Shown piece by piece: positions 22,675-34,739 of a DNA stretch of 64,000 nucleotides. Each line of letters opens with the position of its first letter. Positions within the stretch are counted from its first letter, which is position 1. The translations under genes were made by a program, and so were the position numbers. The stretch spans positions 2,108,001 through 2,172,000 of the forward strand of contig JBAJFE010000005.1 of the NCBI GenBank assembly GCA_037903355.1, written 5' to 3'. The notes below the pieces were generated by a model. The model saw only the letters and a list, made by a program, of their open reading frames with translations, did no database searches and was not told the origin of the DNA. The DNA comes from Trichuris trichiura (taxonomy: Eukaryota > Nematoda > Enoplea > Trichinellida > Trichuridae).

Positions 22675-25600
22675 CAGCTATCCTTTCCATGCACCTTATT
22701 CTCAAGTAGAATGTATCTCACCCGCCCTCCCTTCCGGAAACCAATATCTAAACCCACTATTCCCTATTGGATGTGAACCCCGTATGCATGCTGGAACCTA
22801 TAGTGCCTACCCTTGCCCTGCCTACTACATACTTACACGTTGATCCTGAACTTTTCCATTTTTCTCTTTCTATTCTTGTTCCTCTTGCTGTTCCTGTTCG
22901 TTTCTTCTCGTTTCTTTTCCGTCCTCGAATTGTTTTCTTGCATCCGTTGGTGTGGATCCTAAACACGGAACCATAAACCTTATGAAATGTTGGACTGCAA
23001 CCGCGACAGAAAAGACACGCGCCAGTTGAAAATTTTATTCGCGCAATCACACAAAATGTATGCGTAGAAGTGTTATTCACGAAATCAACAAATTCTTTTT
23101 TTCATTGTTTTTCAGAGCTTTCAGGACTGGCCAGGTCCCGTCGTCAGCAAGTCAGCAGTTGTCCATTCGAGTACTTTTCCTGAAAAAGAAGTTCTCGTCA
23201 CAAAAAATCGATATGACAAAATTTACTTATCTTTTCAAGAAGCGAGCCAAATTTCTTCAAAGTCGAACTATAAACGCGAAATTAAAATTATTTCACATGA
23301 ACAACATGCAACTGCTACAATATCCCCTCATGCTGTAACATGCATACATGCAGCAGTGACGCGACAATGTTGAACGACGTCCACTTTGTCCCTTTTCAAA
23401 TTGTTCCACACAACCATTTGGCAATTCTAAAAACCTAAAAATGCAATTCTAATCTTGCAAATTTGACATGCTGCAACGGAATTACCTTATCAGCATTAGT
23501 CGCCAACGCCGTCCTTATCTGCATGTCGGCAGACTAAAACGATAAGATTAAATTCTAGAAACTGTTCAGTTTCTTTTGCTTTATTCATCACCTAGAAAAC
23601 CTTGTCGCTTTTCTTTGAATGCGGAATAATTGTCACACAAAATTCATTTGCTGTGAAGGGGACACCATATGCTAATGACAACATGTGCTTCGACATTGTC
23701 AACCTGAAAGACTAAAAAATTCTATTAATAAAACTTTTTATTCTATACTTACAAGAAGAGCAATATCTGTTCTTCATTTCGGCAAACAGATTTTTTATCG
23801 GTCCGTTGACGACAGGATGAGACGAGTCCGGAAAGCTCTGAGAAAGATTGCAGCAAACTCGCTTTTGTCAAACGAGTTTTTTCAGTAAATAACACTTCGA
23901 CGCAAAGACAAAAAATATAGCAAACAAAAAGTGGGGGTCAAAATATGGAACTGTGTAAGGCACAGCTGCGACGAACGAAAAAGGAGGGAGAGCGATCGCA
24001 GTTCAGCCGATGTCGTCGACGAGAAAGTCGAAAAATGAAATTAAATTTACCGTGCTCTGCCCACGTCGATGCTTATTATGCAAATTTGACCGTGACCGAT
24101 AAACCTTTACACTGTTTGCTTTGCAACGAGTGTGAGTGCTCGGCTGACTAAAACGGAACGAATTATTTACACAAACTATTTACTTTACTAATACGTCGGA
24201 TTGGAAGGGCAACTGCGCAAGCCTTGAGGCAAATTTTACTTTGAGTAAACATTGCCATAGACAATGAAACTTATTATTTTTTAAAACTGAATTTGATCCT
24301 CTTTTAAACACAAATAAAAGGCCTAATTAACGTGATTGTTTAAACACGTGAGTATAAATGCCAACAATCAATGAGAAAACTAAAATTCAAACGTAATGAA
24401 CTTTTTTTTTACCCAACTTCAAAAAGTAAGGTTACCAATAGAAGATAATAATGTGTTCCAACAAAAGAAACAGGAAATGACAAAAGCTTTACTTATGCTT
24501 CAAAGGAAGCAATAAGAATCCATCATTGATCCTACCAAAACAACAATTTTACCTGAATGTTCAGCCGCAAAGAAGCCGAATGAAGTGATACGATTTATCG
24601 ATCAGTAACTATCGTATATCCCTGCGCTGAACAATCATTTCTTTGCACCCGTAAGCAATAGAAACACGTTAAATAATGCTAACGATGGCCCAGTTTTCAA
24701 TAGCCGTCGTCCAGTGATGTATTAAAAAATGTATTAATGCTATGAAGGGACATCTGTCTTCATGGAATTGCAGTTACTTATCCATTGCTCATTTTTAATT
24801 CTTTAGTTCTTTAGCCGTAATAAAGAAACCCCATCATGAAGAAATGATGGATAGCTTTCTGACATTAAAAGCGCCTTCTTCAGCATTAAACGACGTCGTC
24901 ATAACAGTTCAACTATTTGAAGACCCGTGCATTACGGCTGATTAGTGGGCATACTTTTAAATGATTGTAACACGTCTCATTTTTTTAATTTTTACTGCTC
25001 AATTTAGCACTGAAAACAAAGTTAACGCTACGTTAACTTTGTCCGAAAAGATGAAACAGGGAAGTTTTTTGTTTCGTCAATGCACAATAAGGGATAGTTA
25101 CATTTAATTTAATCAAAACATTTTTTATTTTTTGTCAACATGGACTTTAAGTATGTCATTCATAAGTTAACTTTGAAATAACCACTGGTGAACTACAAGT
25201 AACAATGTTAAAAACTGACTTAAATGTTTCGATAACATCCTTACAATAAGATAAAACAACGTAACAACTGTCGCTGATGTAAGAGTTTTCTTCGTCGTAT
25301 CGCACAATTAACCATTCACTGTAAACAAGTATTATTAAAAAAGTCCTATCTCTACATGCGGCAATAGAAAAAAAAAGTATTTTTACGAGTTGAATTCGCG
25401 CGGCCTAGCAAATTATTTTTTAAATTGATGCCAATACAATCTAAATTATTAGAAATGATTGCAAATCTCTGTCAGAGCAAATTATTTAACAGCGCTTATC
25501 TAAAACCCAGAAAACTATTCAAAACAAGTACGTACAAACCTGCTACACCCTTCCTTAATCTTTACCGCCATTCTTAGTTTCGTATTCCTGCATTCGTAGT

Positions 25601-26639
25601 GAACCTGCACAAGTTACGCGAATCGGACATCACTTAACGTTATTTTGAAAAAAACTTACAAAAGATGCAAACAGATTATTTTTCCAACATTTCAATACGT
25701 ATCATTGGAATTAGCGTCTACGTATCTTTTCAACTTCAACAATGATAAATTCTCCTTTAAGATTGAATTTTAGAGTAAAGTGAGGAATTCTTTCACCTAG
25801 CGCGCTTATTGAAACGTGCCGAACGGCTATCGTTTTAAAACTTTCAAACTGCTCATAGAAAACCATAGACGTTAAAATATTTCAGAATGAAAAAAGCGCT
25901 TGATGAGAAAGGACGGAAAGACAGCAGCTGACAATGATCTGATAACTGGTCAGTACTGACTCAATTAGATTTTCTTATTGTGAGGAAGCAGAAATTCACT
26001 TTACAGACGATACAGTGAAAAAATCATAAGAATAATCAGCAAGATGAACAATCCGTTCATGTTTATATGAACGAAGGATGCAAACTTGAGAAGCTCGATG
26101 TCATCCCAAATTGCCTGGATTGCTTGCTTATGAAGAATTTAACAGTGCATATATAACAAATACATTATCAATTAATCGTAAACTTTTATCTGATGCTATT
26201 AACGTGGCGAGAAATTTTTTGGTTCAAATATAAACAATGAAACTTTTGGCAATGATGGAACTTATATTGTTTTTATTATGGTCAACGGATAAAGGAAACA
26301 AATATTGGTTTTATTTCATTATTTCAAAAATCTGACCACGTTTTCCTCAATATGTTTACATAAATTGTAATATAAACACTAGCGAATAGGGTCAGCTAAT
26401 TTGCATCACCTTCCTCATCGTAAACAATACAGCAATAGTACTTACCCAAAGTAAACGAACTATAGCAGGTCAGCTGAACTAATTCTTAAAATAAAGCAGC
26501 TAATTGAAGATTCAACGTCAATTTGTGTTTCCAAGCCGCTTATAATAAAGTCCAAAGCGCCAGACATTAATTTGAATAAGGCTGATTCTTAGGGTATATA
26601 ATATACACATACTGCTCAGCAGTTTAGTGCGAGGTGCGC
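22675..26639. other. ~4 kb AT-rich, no supportable gene
   Basis: Only short, featureless open frames on either strand. A solitary piece resembling the 41-bp minisatellite lies at about 23322-23345 (TATCCCCTCATGCTGT). Nothing else was recognised. Confidence 0.5.
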
Positions 26640-27336
<697 letters not shown>

Positions 27337-28687
27337 ACTCATGAACTTTTTTTACAGCCGGTCGAATAGTATATAAGAAAGGCAGAACATAAGAAAGCAG
27401 AAAGCTATATCGCACTCGCTTTCTTGTAATGTTTCATTAGTACTTTTTCTGGTAGTTCTTTTTTAAGTCTGCATGAGCTAGAGCTATCTTCTGGATGTAT
27501 AGTAACCATAACGTGTAGACATAAAAATTTATTTTGACGACGGCTTCAGGAATGTCACCATTACACTTAATGCTATAAAAATAAATTGCTCTTATTGCAT
27601 AAGAAGGGAGTTCCCTTCGTTCGTAACTTGTATGAGATACACACTTCCGGTGTTACCTGCAAACGTCATTGAAATGGAAGCAAAAGTATTTTCTTTTTCT
27701 GTTTTTTAGTCAAGGTACATTCAGTGCAATAACCTGTACGGGTGGAGAGATAATTCCACAGGTTGCTGATTTCTAACATCATTAACAGAGATAAGGGGAA
27801 GTAAAAGTAGACATCCTTGTTTCAAAGGAATAAAAAAACAGCAACATGAATTAAGAGAACAAAATCTAACGGTCAGAAAGGGATTATGTTTCATGTTACA
27901 GACTAAGGAAACATTGCAAATCATATCATCTCAATGAAACTTTCGATACATTTGAAAAGATGATTACTTCTTCAATTTAAATTCACAAATCTGTTTCTTT
28001 GTTTGTGCTATGGAATTGATTCCTCAGCTTTGTTATTTCTTTGGCAGAGTTCTTACTGTGCTGTTCGATAGTGTGCTCAAGTACGATAAGACAAAGCTAA
28101 GATTTGACTGCGTGTACCTAAACAACTCGCAGTAACACCTCGGCCTGACTGATGACTTTTTTTTGCCTTTCTTTAAACTGCTTAACATGGGCAGCACAAC
28201 TAACCTTCAACGTTGATGTTAAATACGACGTTTGGTGTTTTGTTTTGTTTTGTTCCGGTTGGTGTCGACATTAAGGATAAATCGGAAGGAACCTGAAAGT
28301 CAAAGCCATAAATCTATTTCAAAATGGATTCAATGTCTAGGCGCAATAAGCTGCTTATTTGAACTTCATGGTTAGAACTTAAACAGGCAAATGACGGATT
28401 CAAACTTTACGCAAACGCATAACCAATGTAGCAGAAACGCCGAAGATAATTCGGAGCAAAGATAAGCAAGTGTGCGCCTCACTGCTTCACATAGAGTCGT
28501 ACCGTTCCAAATATTTCAAAGATTGATCATCTTTCGTCTGACTTAACTCATCCACTGAATTCCTTTTCCATTGATAACCTGCTCCAGGCAGTGGAGCCAC
28601 GGACGAAAACCGACTAGCTTTTGCTTCCAGACGAGGAGGACTAAGAGTTAATATTATAACTTGAACATTGACAGGACAAAACACTGC
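27337..28687. other. No gene recognised; may include the NDUFA7 3'UTR
   Basis: Short open frames only. The minus-strand frame at 28487-28684 overlaps the sequence just downstream of the NDUFA7 stop and is most simply its 3'UTR. Confidence 0.45.
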
Positions 28688-29080
28688 TTACTGAGGTCCC
28701 GGAAGTGCCACTTTAGCCGTAGCATCGTACGTAACTACCGGAGGTTCAACGGTGCGCCTTGCATCCCGTTCATAGTAGTAATTATCGCTAATTTTATGAT
28801 ATACCCCTCCAGGCAAATTCGGCGACGGAGGATTGCGGGTGGACATTTCTTCTGGAAAACGGAGACAGTCATCGTACCCGTCCTGAAAACGGATTCAAAA
28901 ACCCGGAATTAAAGAACACAAAAATTTAGGTAAACTTGTACTACCTACCTTTACAAATTTGCCGTCTTGCGTGAAACGCTTCGTTCGAACCAGCTTATCG
29001 CGTAGGAATTTAATTATAGTACTGGACTGAATACGCATAGAAACGTCAACCATTTTTCGCCTTGCAGCCATTTCTGTCAT
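28688..29080 (-). CDS. NDUFA7: NADH dehydrogenase (complex I) subunit B14.5a, NDUFA7-like
   Basis: Two exons, 28949-29080 and 28688-28882, with a 66-bp intron (28883-28948, GTAGGT...TTTTCAG), give 108 residues; human NDUFA7 is about 113. It is an accessory subunit of mitochondrial complex I on the matrix side. The second exon carries the family signature: R-N-P-P-S-P-N-L-P-G-G, H-K-I-S-D-N-Y-Y-Y, then R-D-A-R-R and V-E-P-P, which line up with human R-T-Q-P-P-P-K-L-P-V-G, H-K-L-S-N-N-Y-Y and R-D-G-R-R-E-V-V-P-P. The first exon is basic and fits an N-terminal matrix-facing segment without a cleavable presequence. A second in-frame Met (residue 4) could also serve as start. It is divergent from the RING ligase gene to its right, which starts about 1 kb away. 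Confidence 0.9.
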
Positions 29081-30055
29081 ACACTTCCGCAGATATCAGC
29101 GGGCTGCTTTTTCTAAAATGAACGACAAATCAACACAACGGCAAAAACGCACCTCGCGAAGTACCAAAATAGCTAACTGATGTGCAAGTACGAAAATGGA
29201 CAGACTCGGACTGACACCAAGAAGTTTTACTTCACACAGGTTTAAAGTGTGGAAAGTTTATTTCTTGCCTTTTAACGACCAAACTTGTTTTTAAAACAGA
29301 GATATTTTTAGAAAAAAAGAGTGAACAGAAAAACTAATAAGGAATTTGACGAAATGTTCCATCCGCGCGTTGTACGAAGAATGCCTGCTACGATTTACGC
29401 GTCGTCACGAGAATAATAAATATACGTCTATTCTAGTGGTAAAGCATTAATATTAATAACGCACCTTAAAGAATGGATGTCACAATACATCATCTCAAAA
29501 AAGCAATATCACAGTTTGCTTTACACATTAATTCAAGCGTTATAAAGCAGTTTAATTGCAATTGGCTTCCAGAAATGCCACTATTTCGCAGGAGCCTTGC
29601 TAGAAAAAACGATTCATTTAGTTTCCACATCGTTTCCTCCAAAGAAATAATTCTCTACCCTTAGCATGTGCTTGCAATGCGTTAAGCATTTCTTTTTAAA
29701 GACCTTAACATGTGGACATATAGCGGCATACGCTCGCTTGTTTTTTTTCTGCAAGATATTAGCCTAACATGAACATCATTTAGTTTACTGTACAAGAGGG
29801 CGAGATAATTGTGGCGAAGCCGGCTAATGGATTGCTCGTTGTTCCTTTGGATTGACTCGTTTAAATAGCCAATAGGTGAAGCACAGTTAAGCGCCAACAT
29901 GTTGCAAGCAGCTTCATCTTAACGCGGCTCCAATGTTCCAAATATGTTTTACCCGTCCGACCGTACAGCGGTTTGTGGTCCTTTACCCAATATACGCTGA
30001 CGATTAGTCATTACTTTAGCTTATCTGGAAAAATTTCTTCTAACTATTGTTGCCT
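29081..30055. promoter_or_regulatory. Intergenic region between divergent NDUFA7 and the RING ligase gene
   Basis: About 975 bp lie between two divergently transcribed start codons, so the promoters of both should be here. No TATA box or other defined element could be assigned. Short open frames at 29473-29664 and 29682-29900 have no recognisable similarity. Confidence 0.45.
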
Positions 30056-31925
30056 ATGATTTTCTGTTGGTTATTCGTTTTGCAGTTGCTAGCAAGTAAC
30101 TGTCCGTGCATCGCCACAACTTTCATCATCTACATGGTAAGCGTAGAGTAGAAATTGGGATTCGTACCTTTATTTCGTACATCGCTTTTACAGTTTCGGT
30201 CGAATGGAACATACGTGGAAATATTCGACGATTGCACCGCTGTCAGTGCCGATTTCGGCAAAAAAGTTACCGAGGAAGAACAGACAGTTCGTTTATCTTT
30301 TCGTGACCCTAATTTCATGCATACTCGGTTTCTTGCAGCTCTGTGCAACTCCAGTCGACCCCCCTCATGCGTGTACCCCCGTGAGCCCACTGTCTCCGAA
30401 CGCCTCTTCATATTGCATAAACGGGGTTTATGCTTTGGCCAAAAGAGGAAATTGCTCTTTTGCCTTAAAGGTACACGGTACGTCCCACGCGCTTGGTGAT
30501 TCTTACTTACTTTGTAGGCGCATAACGTACAGGAAGCAAAATTTGCCGGTGTTCTAGTGATCAATGACGAAGAAGAATTGCTAACCATGGCTGGTGATGG
30601 TAAAATGCTCTTCTTTCTAATCGTTGCTACTTTGCATAATTTCCTGTTCGCATAATTAATAGGACAGTATGACAGGGACGTCACCATACCTGCTCTAATG
30701 GTTACGCGTAAATGCGGCTTCAAATTAATCATACAATATCCGCTCAAGAATGGGTTTGTTATATTGTGTTCTATGCAGATTTCGGAAAGACGCATATCTT
30801 TCAGGTATGGCATTATCCTTCGCCTATGGTGGTCCTACAGTAACGCATTGCGTTTTCTGGTACCATTTGTTGTCGTAATCGGTCTCTGTTTTTTCATCCT
30901 TCTTGCTGTTGTTGTAAGTTGGGACACATCACTGCAAATAAGACAAATACGCTTACTTATAGGGAGTTCGATGGCACAGAAGCCAGACTCAGTTGCGTCG
31001 TCGACGGTTGTCGAAGAGGCAACTAAAAACTTTACCAATTAAAGAATTCAAGAAAGGTGAGGAAGCGGTTCACCTTTCGTAGCTTTACTGCTTAGTGTAA
31101 TAATAACCTTTTGGTTTAAAAAATCTTTTGCGTAACGTAAGAATTGACTTACCCAATGCTTGAAATATAAAAGAATTTTTACGCTAGCATTTCATAGGTG
31201 ATACCACGGAAACATGCGCTATTTGTCTTGAGGATTTTGCCGACGGAGACAAGCTACGGCTACTCAGCTGCGGCCACCGTAAGTACTTAAAAAATAATGT
31301 TTGAATACATATACGACGTTGCTTTAGGCTATCACTGCCAATGTGTTGACCCATGGCTACTTAAGCGTCGCAAAATATGTCCAATTTGCAAGCGAAAAGC
31401 ATTGGATGGAAGCGCTGACGACTCGGATTCCGATAGTGCGGACGAGCAGGCAACACCCAACGAATCTTCGCCTTTATTACACAGCGTTAGTGAGGATTCG
31501 TTGACAGATAATCTTCGTGTTCAGGTGGGCAAAGCGAACAACCAATCTCAGCTGTTACATCGAGCTTACACAGGTTGGAAACTCAGTTTTCTATGCGGAC
31601 TACGGCAGTACTCGGCGTTGCTCATTTCCAACAGCTTCAGGACGGGTTCGTCAGACCAGATACAATCGACGAAGAGGTAATACTGTTTGATAAAAAAAAA
31701 TTTTTTTTTTATACCAATTCCAACACTGTATCAGTTAATGAAGATGAAAGCTGGTATCAAGACGACATACCACCTGAGCATACGGACACTCAGCCTGGTT
31801 GTTCAACCATATCTCGGAATGGCATTGCGAATCCTTCTTTTGTAAGAGAAGAAAGTAACGCAGTCGCCAACGCTGCTTTGGCCGATGCCGATCCGGTTCA
31901 TTCTTCCCCAAATGTTGAATCATAG
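30056..31925 (+). CDS. RNF13: PA-TM-RING E3 ubiquitin ligase, RNF13/RNF167 type
   Basis: Eleven exons: 30056-30136, 30194-30286, 30339-30470, 30518-30599, 30663-30753, 30805-30913, 30963-31056, 31198-31278, 31328-31524, 31574-31676 and 31735-31925. Joined they give 417 codons plus stop, with all phases consistent. Domains in order: a signal peptide from Met30056 (MIFCWLFVLQLLAS); a protease-associated domain including F-D-D, A-D-F-G, A-C-T-P and A-K-R-G-N-C-S-F; one transmembrane helix at about 176-196 (FLVPFVVVIGLCFFILLAVV); a basic linker with RQLKTLPIKEFKK; a RING-H2 finger with C-x2-C, C-x-H, H-x2-C and C-x2-C at about 234-275; and an acidic Ser-rich tail. Family members are endolysosomal or ER membrane ligases. 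RNF13 and RNF167 cannot be separated by eye. Most introns are 47-63 bp; one is 141 bp. Intron 2 uses a weak donor (GTTCGT), but its join restores exact PA-domain spacing. Confidence 0.93.
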
Positions 31926-32119
31926 TTGAGAAGCTCATGGAATCTTGGCCTTGTTGCACTCTTTTTTTCTTTGCATACACAAGAGGAACAACGTATTCGT
32001 TGCGATGAAGTAGTTTAAAATTTGTTGAAATTGAAAAATGGCAACTGACGAAAGCGGTGTAAAAAGAAATCAGGTACACGATTAGGTGACCAAGCAAGAA
32101 GATATGAATACCAACCTTT

Positions 32120-33248
32120 TCAGTTAACCTTAGCAAGGTTTAAAGGGTCCGTAAACTTGATGGTTAGCAAGTAAAAGATCGTTGGTACCGGTAGGAACAG
32201 AAAGGCAAAGTAGGTCCACCATGGCGTTGGCAATGCGCTAATGGACAGTATTGCGTCCGTATATATAAGCAACAAAGTGCTAGCGGAAGCTAGATTCTGC
32301 CTACTCTGCCATGCACTCTTCAATATAGCCTTAGGACTTTGCTCTGGATACAACGCTAAATGGATAGCGTTCAAGCATATAGCCGCAAACAACAGTACGA
32401 ATGGAAATGCTGAATCTAAAATGAAGTCACGTTAACTGGTTAACTGATAGTATTAAAAACTTACAAATAACGCCGCATAGAACAGCATGCAAGACTATCA
32501 ATGCCGGGTAAAGATACAATGCCGCATAAATTGCGTCGGATACATCGTCTTTTTTCACATTGAACGCATAAAGTACGGCCGGCCGAACAAAAATCATGGC
32601 GACCAGCGAAAGCAAATAATATAAGAACGGTAGGAAATATCTAAAAAGAAAAAAAAAACTTCAAAAGGAGAAAGGAACTTTTCAAATGTTACTAACAAAG
32701 GATAAACCGCTTCCTGCGTACAGTAGATAGTTTCCGTGTAATTTATAACGGGATTGTAGAAGACAGTGTACCAATCCGCTAGCCTTTTGACGCCACAAGT
32801 TTGAAAATGCAAACTACCCAACGGTTCAACCATCAACAGACTTGCAAGTCCCGCCAAAATGCACTCAATCGCCGAAGCTAATATTTGACTTCCAATAACG
32901 CTTGAAGAGCTATAATTGGGCATATTTAGGAAGGTGCAAAGCGGCGCGAAAACATTACAGCTGCTTGCGACTCATTGTCATTGCGGCGAAGGCGCAGTGG
33001 TGCAAGAAAGGGAGAAAAGCCATGAAATTCAAGTAAAGCCAATGGTACATAGTAGGTTCCAGTTCGCAACGAACACAAATATCTCGCTGGTCAGCTCGAG
33101 TTCCCCATTCGCAAGCCTGCAAGACGGAAACGCAATTGAATAACAGCCGACGATTTGACGTTCTTACTCCGCAGTCGCTTAGATTTCCGCTTGCGTCCAC
33201 AGTTCGACCGCAATAGTCGCCGGGACATTGCGGAAAACTTTGCATCAT
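32120..33248 (-). CDS. JKAMP: JNK1/MAPK8-associated membrane protein (JKAMP/JAMP)
   Basis: Five exons, 33168-33248, 32959-33116, 32697-32909, 32465-32640 and 32120-32415, give 307 residues; human JKAMP is about 311. It is a multi-pass ER membrane protein that recruits proteasomes and ERAD factors. The N-terminal luminal Cys-rich motif is split by the first intron: C-P-G-D-Y-C-G and D-C-G, then A-C-E-W-G and C-V-R-C-E. Next come the family blocks Y-H-W-L-Y-L-N-F-M-A, C-x-V-K-R-L-A-D-W-Y-T-V-F-Y-N-P, C-T-Q-E-A-V-Y-P-L, Y-A-A-L-Y-L-Y-P-A-L and L-P-V-P-T-I-F-Y-L-L-T-I-K-F-T. About seven hydrophobic helices are visible. Introns are 49-56 bp with phase-consistent joins. I chose Met33248 because it matches the vertebrate N-terminal length; an upstream open stretch to 33383 in the same frame is probably 5'UTR. 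It ends 194 bp from the stop of the convergent RING ligase gene. Confidence 0.92.
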
Positions 33249-33639
33249 TGAAGGGTTGGGATGCGTCGCCAAACGGAATAAAACCGATCGCTTGTCCAAA
33301 ATGAACCTGAGCACGTTTATACAGTAATGATACCAACAGCTTGGCGAAATACCCAGTGTAGATTTGAAAAAGCGGTTCACCAATATGCACTACTTTACGT
33401 TGCAGATTTGCCGAAGCTTTGTCCAAGGGGATGTTCGGGTAGTTTGTCCACAGAACTTACATTAAAAGTTGGAGAGATTTAAGTGTTCTCAGGTGGTTTC
33501 AAAAACGTCGATTCACTGCTTTTCGGCTACAAAACTTCGTACAACTTATCTTGTCCAGGAAAATTCAAACTCCAATATGTGAAGCGACGTCCGCTGACGG
33601 CGAAGTATTTTTCTTACTCCAGCAAAACGCGACCAGCAG

Positions 33640-34410
33640 TCAACCGCATTTTTCCTTTGTCTGCGTACATTTTTCGACGGCAAGAACCTTCCTCCGCTTT
33701 CTCCAGTGCTTTAGGGCTAGCGCGAATAACCAGCAAAAGGCTGAAAATGAGGCAAAGAGGACGCAGCATAAAAAGTTGATCAGCAGAAATGAGGTAGTTG
33801 GCCAGAAGTAGGAGTAGTAGTAAAAGAAATTAACCCGTGGAACAAAACGAACTGAAGCCTTGCTTATGGTCAACTTATTGCTTTGTATCTCAACTTGTAG
33901 CATCTGACAGTCATTCTGCCTATGCACAACTAAGTTGTCCATCAAATGAAGCAATACCCTTTCCTCTTCTTTTATGAAGCCAAGTAGAACCCAGGGCAGT
34001 CTGTAGGCTAAACGACACCAATGAACAAGCGGAGAACTGAATGTCAGGGTGCCACTGCGCTTTGATTCGTACCAAACGAAATCAGAATGGTCATAACATT
34101 TGCTGACCAGCATAAACATGCCGGCCGTTCGAGCTTCGCCGTCGGGAAACACGGTCAAGTCTAGCCAAACGTCGTACGTTAGTCCGCGAATAATGCTGGA
34201 CTCCTTTGCTACTACTGTGGACACGTTGGCTGTTGGAAATGAGCAGGCGCCAATGCCAAAGCATGTTTTAAAAATAAAATTGGCGGAAAACGATCGTGCC
34301 GACAAATCTGGCACTAACCATGCTCTAAGTCTCCACGTTACCACTAAACTCAACGTAACTACGGCAAATATATTCCATAATACGAGAAGCAGAACTTTAA
34401 TGAAACGCAT
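33640..34410 (-). CDS. BSCL2: Seipin (BSCL2) homologue, lipid-droplet biogenesis
   Basis: A single exon of 256 residues. Seipin forms a ring oligomer in the ER at ER-lipid-droplet contacts. The layout is typical: a short N-terminus, a transmembrane helix at about residues 4-26, a luminal beta-sandwich domain with the signature A-C-S-F-P-T-A-N-V-S and Y-D-V-W-L-D-L-T-V-F-P, G-M-F-M-L and a YES-K-R-S strand, and a second transmembrane helix at about 208-235 (FLLINFLCCVLFASFSAFCW) followed by a basic cytosolic tail. It is shorter than human seipin (about 398) mainly by lacking the long cytosolic C-terminus, as in many invertebrate seipins. It has no introns. Spacing to the upstream transporter stop is 329 bp and to the downstream JKAMP start 391 bp, all on the same strand. 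Confidence 0.9.
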   Translation of the reverse strand: MRFIKVLLLVLWNIFAVVTLSLVVTWRLRAWLVPDLSARSFSANFIFKTCFGIGACSFPTANVSTVVAKESSIIRGLTYDVWLDLTVFPDGEARTAGMFMLVSKCYDHSDFVWYESKRSGTLTFSSPLVHWCRLAYRLPWVLLGFIKEEERVLLHLMDNLVVHRQNDCQMLQVEIQSNKLTISKASVRFVPRVNFFYYYSYFWPTTSFLLINFLCCVLFASFSAFCWLFALALKHWRKRRKVLAVEKCTQTKEKCG

Positions 34411-34739
34411 ACTAATGGTGCGCCATTTCGCTAAGGAAATTAAAGATACGAAGGTAGCGTGCCCATGGCGTTACAGTATGCATCGTTAGCTCAACGACAG
34501 CAGAACTCTGTACCAAATCTTAGCAGCGTTTTCCCGCTTTAAACTAAAAGAATTTCAGAATTAATTAGTGGGAATTCAACTGCTTTCTATAAGCGCATTT
34601 ACTGGGAACAAGCAAATAATTTTCCACGCGCATCATAATGAGAATACGTAATAAATCGTAAGTGTGAGGCAAGCTTTATAAGTTCGCGTGAGAGTATAAA
34701 ACTTTTTTAAAAGTTAAGTTGAGCAAATTTTCCCGTTGA

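Noticed and set aside
33091..33426. Minus-strand frame of 111 codons overlapping the JKAMP first exon
   Set aside because: It is out of frame with JKAMP and has no recognised family; most likely JKAMP 5'UTR plus a shifted reading of exon 1 and its intron.
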